Positions 43,701 through 51,431 of a DNA stretch of 64,000 nt are shown piece by piece. The DNA lies in the NCBI GenBank assembly GCA_004555915.1, contig SFJM01000002.1, positions 97,123 through 161,122 of the forward strand. The letters run 5' to 3'. Each line of letters begins with the position of its first letter. The stretch's first letter is position 1. Origin of the DNA: Clostridiales bacterium (lineage in GTDB: Bacteria; Bacillota; Clostridia; Oscillospirales; Butyricicoccaceae). A program made the translations under genes and the position numbers. The notes under the pieces are model-generated. The model had not been told where the DNA came from, ran no database searches, and saw only the letters and a list, made by a program, of their open reading frames with translations.

Positions 43701-46388
43701 GTAGCCGAACTGCTCCATCATGGAATCATCATAACCGGTGTCATAGTTGCTGTAATCCGGGTTGTAGTTGCTCTCCTCGAACGCATAGCCGTAGCCGTTC
43801 TGCTCACTGTCTGCGGTATAATCGTTCTCGGTGGAGCGGGTGCCATCATCCTTGCCGGAGATGTATGCCAGATTGGTAGCAATCGAAACATACAGCTTTC
43901 CGTCATCCTTTAGGCAAATACCTGCGATCGGATGATTGTTAAATGTGAAGTCTGCATTGTCTGCACGATCCACCAGATTGAAGGACATTGCACCAAATGC
44001 AATCGTCTTGTCACGCTTGCCGTAAACCGTATCGTACTGCTTGACAGCAGCAACCTTACCGGTAGACAGTTCATAGCTCAGAACGTAATTGGACAGGTTG
44101 AAGTACAGCTTGCCATTGTACAGCGCCGAGGTGATTGCGATGGACGGATAAATGTCAGCCTGCTCTGCATGCTTGGCATACAGTTCGGTCAGCATATCAT
44201 TCTGCTCCATCTTCTTTGTTGCCGGATTATAAACCCGTGCAACCGTGGTATCGTCGTCCTCGTTCTCCTTATAGTTGAACTCGATCAGTGCGGTATAATC
44301 CTTGTCGCCGTCACCGGAATCATTGTCTGTGATCGGATGGCTGACCAGCTTGTGCTCTGCCTCTTCCTCTGCCATGGAGGTCATGCTGTCCGGATCGCCC
44401 TGAGAGTTGTTGTAATCCTCCAACTGGGAAATCAGGTCTGTGGAATCATACACATAATACATGTTGGTGCCGTCAGAGCTTACATTGCTCTTTATACGGG
44501 AGAACCATGCATCCTCAAAGGTCTTATCTGTCGCTACATCTGCATACAGGGTTTTCAGTTCTGCGTAGTAACCCTCATACAGGCTCTTTGCAGAGGTATC
44601 ACTGAACATGAAGTACATATGGTTCATGGAACCATCGGTCTCCACGCGGTCACGGGCCATAACCTCGCTGTAGCAATCGGTGTAGCAGGGATCTACATAA
44701 TACCATATACCGTCTACCTTGACTGCATTCCAGAAGTGGTCGGAATTAAAGTCAGGCTGTGATTCGCCATACATGGAAACTTCCGTATCAAAGGTAATGC
44801 GCACCAGATCGACTGCATAGTCCTTCGTGATATCCAGCTCGTTGTTGGAATTGTAATACAGATCCTTGGGTTCCTTCCAGTTGGAAGCCTTGCTCATATC
44901 CGTATTAGCGCCGTTTGTGCCGTAAATCTCCGGGTGCATGACCTGAATCAGGTACGAATATGCTCTGGAGTAACCGAGGCAAACTGACTTGCCTTCTGCC
45001 AGCGCACCCACATGATTGCCTTCCCAGGCGTTCAGGACACCGGTGGTCAGACCCTGTGCAGCCTGATCGGCATAGATCGGGATTGCCTGGTTGGCAGTGG
45101 TTTCCGGCTCACCATCGTCGTTCAGATCGAGAATTGCGTCATTTTCCATGGAGTTCTGGGTCAGCTGCTCCACCGTCATGGTTACGCCTTCAGCAACCTG
45201 CACGCCATTTTCTTCTGCATCCTTAATGAACGCGTCTGCGCCATCGCTCAGCTGCTTGGCAGCATCTTCGCCGAACGTTTTTTCCACAAATCCGGCAGCA
45301 TCCTCCGAGATCGCATCCTTGTTCTCGGTCATAAAGGCTTCTGCCTGCTCATTTGCTGCGTTTTTCTGCTCGTCGGTCGCATTGTCCTTGTCCGTGCCCA
45401 TCTCCTTCAGAGCCTGTTCATAGACAATGTTCTTGATGGCATTCTCGTAGTACTGCTGACGCAGGCTTGTTACAACACCAGCATAGATCTGGTCGTGGAA
45501 CTGCTTGGTGATCTGCTCCTCATAAACTGCATACAGCGTGTTGTACACATCGTCATAGTGCTCATGCTTGGTCGGCTGCTCAGCTGCCATAGCCGGTGTT
45601 TCCTTATCCATGTTCATAATATAGGACATGTCAAAGGTATTCACCGTTGCCAGCCAGTCATTCAGAACCAGCAGCTTCTGATACTCCGTCTTTGCGCCGG
45701 AATCCTTCACTGCCTGCATTGCGTCATCACGCTTTTCGCGGATAGCATCACCATAATACTCTACACCCAGCTTGTCGCTGTAGTAGAAGTTCATGATCAT
45801 ACCGGTCAGCTCATCATAGCTGTAATCGCCGCTTCTGACAGCATCTACGCTGACGCCGGCAAGTACCAGCATCTCGCCCAGAACACCCAGTCCGTCTTCC
45901 TTGCTGTCGTTAAACTGAAGGTAGAACGGCATCTGTACACCCAGCACGTCGGCATTTGCCTTCCACTGATCCTGATACTGTGCAAACATGCCCAGTACAG
46001 TCTGGATCTGCTCGTCAGTCAGCGCAACCTTTTCGCCGCTGCCGTCAGCCGCCTGTACCTTCATGCTTTTCAGTTCTTCCTCTACAACAGCAATCGTAGG
46101 ATCAGACGTGTCAACTTCTGCATCATCTCCTACCATTGCTGCACTTATGTCAGAAGTCGAAGCATCAATTGCGTCTGCACTGATGGTGTACGGGACTTCA
46201 CTGTCCTCCACTGTGATGGTGTCGTTGTTTTCCTCTGACTTCTGTGTTTTAGAACTGTCAGCTGATCTCTCGACACTGGTGGAGGACTGGTCTGTTGCCG
46301 GTTCCGGTGCAGCATAGGCCGGCAGTGCCGCCATTGCCATAACCAGTGACAGGAACAGACTCAGAAATCGTTTGATTTTTTGATTCAT
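40776..46388 (-). CDS. Giant secreted transglutaminase-like/SLH surface protein
   Basis: An 1870-residue exported protein. The signal peptide is residues 1-27 (LSLFLSLVMAMAALPAYA). An acidic helical region follows. A transglutaminase-like core has Cys in GKSVCLGYSRAYSYLI (about 470), His in DHFWNAVKVDGIWYYVD (about 548) and the following Asp. A beta-rich region comes next, then CxxC-containing repeats (about 1100-1680), and three SLH domains (about 1685-1870; FTDVAEGDWYYDAV, FKDVPKSQWYYNAV, FPDANKTSGWAVDAM) that anchor to wall polymers. The repeats form three ~164-residue units. The ATG at 46388 follows GGAGAG; a TTG at 46394 is rejected. Likely surface-bound cross-linker or protease-like enzyme; the substrate is unknown. 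Confidence 0.88.
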   Translation of the reverse strand: MNQKIKRFLSLFLSLVMAMAALPAYAAPEPATDQSSTSVERSADSSKTQKSEENNDTITVEDSEVPYTISADAIDASTSDISAAMVGDDAEVDTSDPTIAVVEEELKSMKVQAADGSGEKVALTDEQIQTVLGMFAQYQDQWKANADVLGVQMPFYLQFNDSKEDGLGVLGEMLVLAGVSVDAVRSGDYSYDELTGMIMNFYYSDKLGVEYYGDAIREKRDDAMQAVKDSGAKTEYQKLLVLNDWLATVNTFDMSYIMNMDKETPAMAAEQPTKHEHYDDVYNTLYAVYEEQITKQFHDQIYAGVVTSLRQQYYENAIKNIVYEQALKEMGTDKDNATDEQKNAANEQAEAFMTENKDAISEDAAGFVEKTFGEDAAKQLSDGADAFIKDAEENGVQVAEGVTMTVEQLTQNSMENDAILDLNDDGEPETTANQAIPIYADQAAQGLTTGVLNAWEGNHVGALAEGKSVCLGYSRAYSYLIQVMHPEIYGTNGANTDMSKASNWKEPKDLYYNSNNELDITKDYAVDLVRITFDTEVSMYGESQPDFNSDHFWNAVKVDGIWYYVDPCYTDCYSEVMARDRVETDGSMNHMYFMFSDTSAKSLYEGYYAELKTLYADVATDKTFEDAWFSRIKSNVSSDGTNMYYVYDSTDLISQLEDYNNSQGDPDSMTSMAEEEAEHKLVSHPITDNDSGDGDKDYTALIEFNYKENEDDDTTVARVYNPATKKMEQNDMLTELYAKHAEQADIYPSIAITSALYNGKLYFNLSNYVLSYELSTGKVAAVKQYDTVYGKRDKTIAFGAMSFNLVDRADNADFTFNNHPIAGICLKDDGKLYVSIATNLAYISGKDDGTRSTENDYTADSEQNGYGYAFEESNYNPDYSNYDTGYDDSMMEQFGYSKEINDNDEFMWVANLKGAQKMSDLADESIAYKKEACDHHYIHFDETYFTKDSDTGKWNTGECYVCTICGRAVEEPTEPNENANWGSTDTSYEEQKAKYDIEKAEYDEIVASAGHTYTAKDAKWTKNDDGTYSVSFQNLICSSVCDSKKNQLDCLVNDDTIQVALKEPVTAAAEVTGKDGACTDGIKLTYTATGTAEDHAFEVSTEVQQEPGKHTYEVTFNWTEDYKATAVFKCAACGHKSDEIAAEVTADEKQATCTENAVTEYTATATYDGETASDTKKVEHENTATGHNYEGKIQWSEDNKTATGVFTCSKCDDKQTTEAEITTNTVDPTCTEEGKTTAAAKAVLKDSEGKELATAEDTKVTATEPATGHDYEAVFTWTKDDATGDYKATVVFTCSKGDAKSDAIEAEVTKSEKQATCTENAATEYTATASYDGATATDTKKVEHENTATGHDYQGKIQWSEDNKTATGVFTCSKCDEKSEVEAEITEKTTAPTCTKKGNTVATATATLTDNNGDVLATATDSKTTATTQATGHDYQAAFTWTKDDATGDYKATAVFTCSKDDAKSDAIEAEVTKSEKQATCTENAATEYTATAAYDGATATDTKKVEHENTATGHDYKGEIQWAEDNKTATATFTCSRCEDKQTVDAVLTTDDKPATCTEDGSSTITATATLKDSNGAALATVTDSKTVAIPATGHSYQAKFTWADDGTSATATLTCKNCGDVQTVEAVVAKDEQNSVAPTCTEAGKNVFQATLKDYDFTDSKEVTVPATGHDFDHGKCRRCGITQLPFTDVAEGDWYYDAVSYVYQNELMRGTSTTTFEPNTRMNRAMMVQILYNKEGQPAVHSSTPAFKDVPKSQWYYNAVQWAYETGVTAGSGGGKFQPNEKVTREQFAQFLYNYVGKPAVSGKLDFPDANKTSGWAVDAMLWANQNNMINGKKMPDGSVLLDPLGATTRAEAASILRGFCIMQEKQ
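41829..43304. repeat. Three tandem 492-bp repeats in the surface-protein gene
   Basis: The anchor CCGTCATAGG recurs at 41899, 42391 and 42883, exactly 492 bp (164 codons) apart, and neighbouring stretches are nearly identical, for example GTAGCAGCGTTTTCGGTACA at 41929 and 42421. Unit edges are approximate. Each unit has two sub-repeats with a CxxC or degenerate CxxC motif. Confidence 0.85.
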
Positions 46389-46515
46389 TGTCAATCTCTC
46401 CGTTTGTCAAAAAATGAATGTGCCCAATCCATACATTTCCCTTGCTCTGGTTGGTTCGTTCCCAAAACAGGCCTCCCCTTTTTTAACACCACCTTTTTCC
46501 AGATAGTTGCGAACT

Positions 46516-46553
46516 GGGGATAGAAGCCGGCACTTTGGCCCGATTCTATCCCC
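46516..46553 (-). promoter_or_regulatory. Stable hairpin near the 5' end of the surface-protein transcript
   Basis: GGGGATAGAA and TTCTATCCCC, a 10-bp perfect stem with an inner GC-rich loop (CCGG...GGCCCG). No T-run follows on the minus strand, so it may be a 5' stabiliser, a processing site or a weak terminator of the upstream ligase gene. Confidence 0.5.
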
Positions 46554-46562
46554 TCTCTGTCT

Positions 46563-46593
46563 TTTATATGCTTCGGACAGTAATACCTGTCAA
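46563..46593 (-). promoter_or_regulatory. Candidate promoter of the surface-protein gene
   Basis: On the minus strand TTGACA (46588-46593), a 19-bp spacer and TATAAA (46563-46568). The spacer is long. It gives a leader of about 165 nt that begins with the hairpin at 46516-46553. Confidence 0.45.
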
Positions 46594-46626
46594 AACATTT
46601 TATATGATAATATGTGAGTTAATCAC

Positions 46627-48369
46627 TTACAGATCCGAGTTCATCAGTTCCTGTGTCAGACCGATTCGGTTGGTCTTGAAGTGGAAGAACGGACGCTCCG
46701 GAAGCTCAAAGATATCCATCGGTTTCATGTAATCATCCAGGCAGTCATTGACTGCATCGCGGATATCATCAATGGTGTATCCGTCCTTCAATACTACGTA
46801 AAGATACGGCAGGAAATGATGGTTATGCTCGGTATCCGGGATGATAACAAAAAATTCATCCTTAATGCCTTCAATTTCCGCATCTGCCAGGCGGTTTTCC
46901 ATCGGCAGCGTAGCGAGCTGATTGCCAGGGAAGCCATACCGCGGCGCACTGCCGCGTGTCAGCGCGTAAATGACACCATCCTCGTTCATATAACCGATAT
47001 CGCCGGTATGGAGCCAGACGCGTCCGTCATCATGCGTCTGCAATGCCCGGGCTGTTGCCTTTGAGGTATCATAGCCCACCATATTGCCCGGTCCGGTGAT
47101 GCAGATTTCGCCCATTTCATTATAGCTCAGCTCCTGGCGCGTACCCGGCTTGAACACGCTGATGGTAGACAGCGGCAGCGGGATACCTACATTGCCATCG
47201 CCCTGCGGATAGGGTGACATGGGCAGCGTCATATTGGAACCAGCCTCACTGCAGCCATAACCGATGGTAAAATGTGCCTTGGAATTATGGTCGACCAAAA
47301 ACTGCTTCGCACGCTTGATCTGGTTATTGTTGTACGCTTCACAGCCCGGACCGGTAAACAGCAGGTGAGACATATCATAGTCCTCCGGCACGCGGCCCTG
47401 ACGCATAACCGTTTCAATAAACATCGGGATAATCGGCCAGCAGTTGGGTCGATAGCGCATCATCTCCAGATCCACATCCTCCGGTGCACAGAACGGATCG
47501 AGGATCAGCAGCTTGTTGGACGCCAGCGGCAGCAGTATCATGGCAACAACCACGGCAACCAGGCTCGGCGGAAGCTGTGTCAGCAGCCATGTCGGGCGGA
47601 CACTGTCTGCCGAACCATAGAAATTCATCTGGTGCAGATTGCCGATCATGGTATGCGCAGAATGGATTACCTGCTTGGAGGGACCGGTGGAACCACTGGT
47701 ATAGGCACAGAACAGCGGACGGTCAATGTTTTTCTCCGCTTCAACCTCTCCCTCATATTTGCGTCCGATATCCAGGAACTCGTCCCAGGTCATCGTTCTG
47801 GAGCCATATGCCGGCTTGTCCGGATAAAGGCTGTCAATATAATCCTGGACATGTTCCGGAATAGCGGAATAATTCGCGCTGCGATACGGCGACAGCCGGA
47901 TGGCAATACGGGCAGCAGAACCGTGGCGGAAAGCGTTCAGCTCCGACTGCGACATAAAGTCGTGGGTAAAAAACATCTTTGCACCGGAGCGCTGTACGGC
48001 TTCTACATTCTCCTTCAGTGTGTTGTCACGGCAGAGAATGGAGGCGCCGATCTTTTCCGCAGCCAGCAGCAGGAAGATGAACTCCGGTACTGCACGGAAG
48101 AAAGTCGGGATGGGATCACCCTCGCCGATGCCAATGGCTTTCAGTGCACGTGCTGTCAAATCCACCTGTTCAAACAGCTGTTTCCATGTAATGTCATTGC
48201 CGTAGTAATGCATGGCAACCACATCGTCGCCCGGGCATCTTTCCTCCAGGTATTCCCTGATGGTGTTGTCCGGAATTGTGAGATTTTCAATCAGTTCAGG
48301 CGGATAATACTGCATCCACGGGCGATCCACACTTGGAATGCCCGTTTTGGAACATTTTGTTTCGGTCAT
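46627..48369 (-). CDS. AMP-forming acyl ligase/synthetase, paralogue 2
   Basis: A 580-residue ANL-superfamily enzyme, close paralogue of the ligase at 37026-38762. Motifs are AYTSGSTGPSKQVIHSAHT, TIGYGCSEAGSN, LHTGDIGYMNEDG and C-terminal FHFKTNRIGL. AAAGGAG lies before the ATG. Paralogues differ most at the extreme N-terminus (TETKCSKTGIPSVDRPW here) and the C-terminal tail. The gene has a perfect consensus promoter about 230 bp upstream and a long leader. It is separated from the surface-protein gene by a promoter and hairpin. Substrate unknown; fatty or aromatic acids are possible. Confidence 0.88.
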   Translation of the reverse strand: MTETKCSKTGIPSVDRPWMQYYPPELIENLTIPDNTIREYLEERCPGDDVVAMHYYGNDITWKQLFEQVDLTARALKAIGIGEGDPIPTFFRAVPEFIFLLLAAEKIGASILCRDNTLKENVEAVQRSGAKMFFTHDFMSQSELNAFRHGSAARIAIRLSPYRSANYSAIPEHVQDYIDSLYPDKPAYGSRTMTWDEFLDIGRKYEGEVEAEKNIDRPLFCAYTSGSTGPSKQVIHSAHTMIGNLHQMNFYGSADSVRPTWLLTQLPPSLVAVVVAMILLPLASNKLLILDPFCAPEDVDLEMMRYRPNCWPIIPMFIETVMRQGRVPEDYDMSHLLFTGPGCEAYNNNQIKRAKQFLVDHNSKAHFTIGYGCSEAGSNMTLPMSPYPQGDGNVGIPLPLSTISVFKPGTRQELSYNEMGEICITGPGNMVGYDTSKATARALQTHDDGRVWLHTGDIGYMNEDGVIYALTRGSAPRYGFPGNQLATLPMENRLADAEIEGIKDEFFVIIPDTEHNHHFLPYLYVVLKDGYTIDDIRDAVNDCLDDYMKPMDIFELPERPFFHFKTNRIGLTQELMNSDL

Positions 48370-48596
48370 GTAAAGATTCTCCTTTTCTTTTTCCCCTTTG
48401 CTCTAAATCTTGCGGAGCTCACGCAGGGAATTTCATACGCAATCTGTCCGGTACACAGATCCCCATTATTTGAGCAGATAACACAATCCGAAAAAAGAAA
48501 TACACATAGTTTATGTATATTTTGTAACCCGTTTCTCTCCGGACTGCATACTACATTTTTTATACCATAATTACAGATTGCAATTGTCGCGTTGTT
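48370..48596 (-). other. Long untranslated leader of acyl ligase 2
   Basis: Between the promoter and the ligase start lie about 220 nt without a convincing ORF. It contains an 11-bp AT-rich inverted repeat on the minus strand (AAATATACATA, AAC, TATGTGTATTT; about 48499-48523) followed by CTTTTTTC, which resembles a weak intrinsic attenuator or operator. Confidence 0.45.
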
Positions 48597-48625
48597 ATTA
48601 TAAAAGCTGTCATAGGAAATGTCAA
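48597..48625 (-). promoter_or_regulatory. Consensus promoter of acyl ligase 2
   Basis: On the minus strand TTGACA (48620-48625), 17 bp, TATAAT (48597-48602): both boxes perfect. Confidence 0.85.
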
Positions 48626-49173
48626 CCATTTAGAAATAACGTCATACGCACGTTTCTCTACCTATTCATACCATTGTGAAGCACCTACGTTCATTTTTTG
48701 ACAGCAAAAATATCAAAAATTTTATGTATGCTGACAAATCAACCATACGAATGATTTTTTGTGAAAAAAAATGATTCTTTGTGAAAAAGTATTTGAATCT
48801 TCCTCTAAATGATTTTATACGAATTTTTCTCACATCTGCGTATGTACCGCATTTTTCTGAAGCAATATTCTTTCTTCTCCGGGACATGACAATTCCGGTA
48901 TACCTGCCTGCCCTGATATATTGCTTATCGCAAAAAGTTCTTATTCATGCGTCATTCTTTTTTGCCTGATTTTTTGCAAAATATTCTCTGTTCCGGACAA
49001 AATAACATTCTCCGGCAACAAATCCAATACTTTGATATTATATCACAGGCATTTCAGGATATCAACTGTAACAGCATCCTCTTTTGCTGCCGGCAGCTGC
49101 GATGCCTTACTCCAACACACTCAGACAAACACATCAGCCACATTATGTACGATATTGTACATTTCATAAATAA
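48626..49173. other. AT-rich intergenic region
   Basis: About 550 bp, richer in A+T than its surroundings. It contains the near-direct repeat AATGATTTTTTGTGAAAAA / AATGATTCTTTGTGAAAAA (48751-48789). Short ORFs here have no ribosome sites or family features. I see no clear RNA gene. Confidence 0.5.
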
Positions 49174-49461
49174 TCATCCATTGGTTTGCGTCAGAAGGAT
49201 TTTCCATGCAAAAGGATGGACCTCCCGGTCAATCACCAGGAGGTCCTCCATATGAACCTGAAGCAGCCGGGACAATGCAAACAGGTTGTCTACCGTCGGC
49301 AGGCATTCCCCATGCTGCCACTTATAAATTGCCTGCGGGTACGCAAAGCCGAAATAGTTCTGAACGTCCTTTACACTCAGCCCGCGCTGCTGCCGCAGGG
49401 ACTGAATCCGTTTGCCTGTTTCTCTCAGATTGATGGTCGGAAACGCCTCGTACCTATACAT
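49174..49461 (-). CDS. Small XRE-like HTH protein
   Basis: A 95-residue helix-turn-helix protein: GKRIQSLRQQRGLSVKDVQN, then YPQAIYKWQHGECLPTVDNL, the standard XRE layout, with an unusual recognition-helix segment (FGFAYPQAIYKW). It has a short C-terminal extension. The ATG at 49461 follows AGGAGG. It lies downstream of the SGNH gene on the same strand, 85 bp away, and may be co-transcribed. Target unknown. Confidence 0.8.
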   Translation of the reverse strand: MYRYEAFPTINLRETGKRIQSLRQQRGLSVKDVQNYFGFAYPQAIYKWQHGECLPTVDNLFALSRLLQVHMEDLLVIDREVHPFAWKILLTQTNG

Positions 49462-49546
49462 CAGGGCAATTCCTCCTTCCCTGTCCGAAAACGGTGTCCA
49501 TAAATCATTGGTGTAAGAATGCTTGATACCAAATACAGACAGCGTG

Positions 49547-50119
49547 TCAAGCCTTTTTCTGCTGATCCAGCCGAATGGCCTCCGCAATCAGCTGTGCTGC
49601 CAGACGGGAACCTGCTGCATTGGGATGGCAGCCATCCGCAGCATATAGCTGCTCCTGTTCTGACCGTTCATAAAACGCCCTGCCCACATCTGCAACCAGG
49701 GCCTGATTGCGTTCTGCCGCTTCATGGTACGCCGCAACCATCCGCCGGTACATTTCCTCATAGCTCAGCCGGAAGCTGTTCATTTTTTCATGGTTCTTCT
49801 GGTACGCCCATGTGGCATAAAAGACCGGCACTGCTCCTGCTGCATGGATTTTTTCGCACAATGCAGCGGCACTCAGAAGAAATTTCTCCCGTGACACCGC
49901 CGGCGCATTGCTCATTTCCTGCAATACAACGTAATCCCAGCGCTCCGTTTCCAGTGCAGCCAGTGTTTTTGCTCCCATTTTGGTTTTGGGATTCAAATGC
50001 TCTGCCAGCCGCGCGCCGCCGCGGGTATGTGCCGTTACCTCTGCTCCGGTCAGCTCCGCCAGCATGTCCGGCATATCATTGGCGAAAGTAAAGCTGTTCC
50101 CCAGCAGTAAAATCCGCAT
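49547..50119 (-). CDS. SGNH/GDSL-type hydrolase
   Basis: A 190-residue cytosolic hydrolase of the SGNH fold. Block I is ILLLGNSFTFANDMPDML (Ser in GNSF), the Gly block is TRGGARLAEHL, and the catalytic Asp/His block V is ADGCHPNAAGSRLAAQ. Such enzymes hydrolyse esters or acyl groups. It follows the PNPOx-like gene by 12 bp; the two are likely one operon. Substrate not predictable. Confidence 0.88.
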   Translation of the reverse strand: MRILLLGNSFTFANDMPDMLAELTGAEVTAHTRGGARLAEHLNPKTKMGAKTLAALETERWDYVVLQEMSNAPAVSREKFLLSAAALCEKIHAAGAVPVFYATWAYQKNHEKMNSFRLSYEEMYRRMVAAYHEAAERNQALVADVGRAFYERSEQEQLYAADGCHPNAAGSRLAAQLIAEAIRLDQQKKA

Positions 50120-50131
50120 GATCGTCCCCTT

Positions 50132-50620
50132 TCAGGCCTGTAATGCCCGCGGAAGCGGCCGCTTCTTTGCCGTGTATTCTGTCACATCAATACGGATTAC
50201 ACTGACAATGGAAACCAGTTTTTCATTAAAAGTAAAATCCTTGCCGGTCTGTGTTTTCATCAGGATCGTCATTGCATCCTGCTTTTCCTGCACATCATCA
50301 ATGAGGACAGCTGTTCCGCGCCCCATCAATGACTGGTAAGCTGTTCCATACTGGCAGGCAACCTCTCCTTCAAAGGGCTGTACGGCACATTCCATTTCAA
50401 AGCAGCAGGTCGGGTTGCTGCGGATGACATCCAGCTTATAGCCGGTTGTGGCTCCGTGCAGATAGATGGTCAGTCTGCCATCCTCCATGGTATATCCATA
50501 GTTCATGGGAACAATATATGGCATACCATCATCTACCAGTCCAAGATGCAATACCTTGCTCTGGTCAAGTATTTTTTGTATTTCCTTCTGATCTGTAATT
50601 TCCAGTTCTCTTCTTGTCAT
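50132..50620 (-). CDS. Pyridoxamine 5'-phosphate oxidase-like FMN-binding protein
   Basis: A 162-residue split-barrel flavoprotein of the NimA/PNPOx-like type. LHLGLVDDGMPYIVPMNYGY and IYLHGATTGYKLDVIRSNPTCCFEM are typical FMN-binding strands, and GRGTAVLIDD is the middle strand. Members bind FMN or F420 and reduce nitroimidazoles or other small molecules. The ATG follows a GGAGG-type site. First of a pair with the SGNH gene. Confidence 0.88.
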   Translation of the reverse strand: MTRRELEITDQKEIQKILDQSKVLHLGLVDDGMPYIVPMNYGYTMEDGRLTIYLHGATTGYKLDVIRSNPTCCFEMECAVQPFEGEVACQYGTAYQSLMGRGTAVLIDDVQEKQDAMTILMKTQTGKDFTFNEKLVSIVSVIRIDVTEYTAKKRPLPRALQA

Positions 50621-50747
50621 TGTTTTTTCCTCCCGGGAATATCTGATCCGGCAACCATGCCATCCTGCTTTGATACCAGGCTGTCCTCTCTAACTATAAT
50701 GCGATTGCCTGCTTTTTTCAATACCAAATACGACAAAAAACAGGAGT

Positions 50748-50802
50748 AAAGACAACAGGACTGCAGAAGAATGCCAATCCGGCAAATCCCACAGTCCTGT
50801 CT
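50748..50802 (-). terminator. Terminator-like hairpin after the HD-domain gene
   Basis: ACAGGACTG and CAGTCCTGT enclose an inner GCC...GGC hairpin; minus-strand tract TTGTCTTTAC follows. Stem is clear, the T-run is short. Confidence 0.6.
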
Positions 50803-51378
50803 TTATTGTTCTTTTCTGCGATGCGCCGCGATTTTTTCCCGTGTCACGCCATCAATTTCCGCCTTGAGCTGCTGCAAATAGGGCGAAAACTGTACATTTT
50901 CCCTGCCATATTCCAGTTGCAGGTCATATTCCAGCGGCAGCCATGTGGAAATATCCGATTCATTATGCTGAACCACAGCCTCCAGCTTGTCCAGAGCCTT
51001 ATAAATTCTGGCTTCCTGGGTCTGCTGTGCCTCCATCTCCTCGTACAATGCCAGCCATTCCTCCCGTTCCGGGGATGGGAAGGTCTGCACCCATCGCCGC
51101 AGTACCATTTCTTCCGTCTTGCTGTCCGCCTCCGTCTTATCAAAGGACGGAATATCCCCGGTAAAGGCTTCTCCCAGGTCATGAATCAGGCACATGCGGA
51201 TTACTTTATCCATATCCGCCTCCGGAAAGGCACTGGCGGTCAGCATCGCCATCAGGGATACACGCCAGCTGTGTTCCGCCACACTTTCCTGCCGTCCGGA
51301 GGATGTGCTGCAATGCCTCGTGTTGCACTTCAGTTTTTCTGCAACCGAAAGGATTTGCAGCAGTTCTGCCGGTTTCAT
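50803..51378 (-). CDS. HD-domain phosphohydrolase (YfbR/HDDC2-like)
   Basis: A 191-residue HD hydrolase. The metal motif order is H in SVAEHSWRVS, HD in CLIHDLGEAFTGD and the last D in ALDKLEAVVQHN, as in 5'-deoxynucleotidase YfbR and HDDC2-like enzymes. It probably dephosphorylates nucleoside monophosphates, though other phosphomonoesters are possible. It is monocistronic with a hairpin terminator downstream. Confidence 0.88.
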   Translation of the reverse strand: MKPAELLQILSVAEKLKCNTRHCSTSSGRQESVAEHSWRVSLMAMLTASAFPEADMDKVIRMCLIHDLGEAFTGDIPSFDKTEADSKTEEMVLRRWVQTFPSPEREEWLALYEEMEAQQTQEARIYKALDKLEAVVQHNESDISTWLPLEYDLQLEYGRENVQFSPYLQQLKAEIDGVTREKIAAHRRKEQ

Positions 51379-51431
51379 CGTTGTTTGTCCTCCTTTTCCG
51401 TCATGATAGCTGTATCATATTTTCTGCCATA

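Noticed and set aside
41157..43913. 918-codon plus-strand ORF opposite the surface-protein gene
   Set aside because: Shadow reading of the repeats; Cys/Gly/Leu-biased composition arises from the antisense of Ala/Thr/Asp/Glu codons.
48366..48629. 87-codon minus-strand ORF in the ligase leader
   Set aside because: No ribosome site, no family features, overlaps the promoter and leader hairpin.
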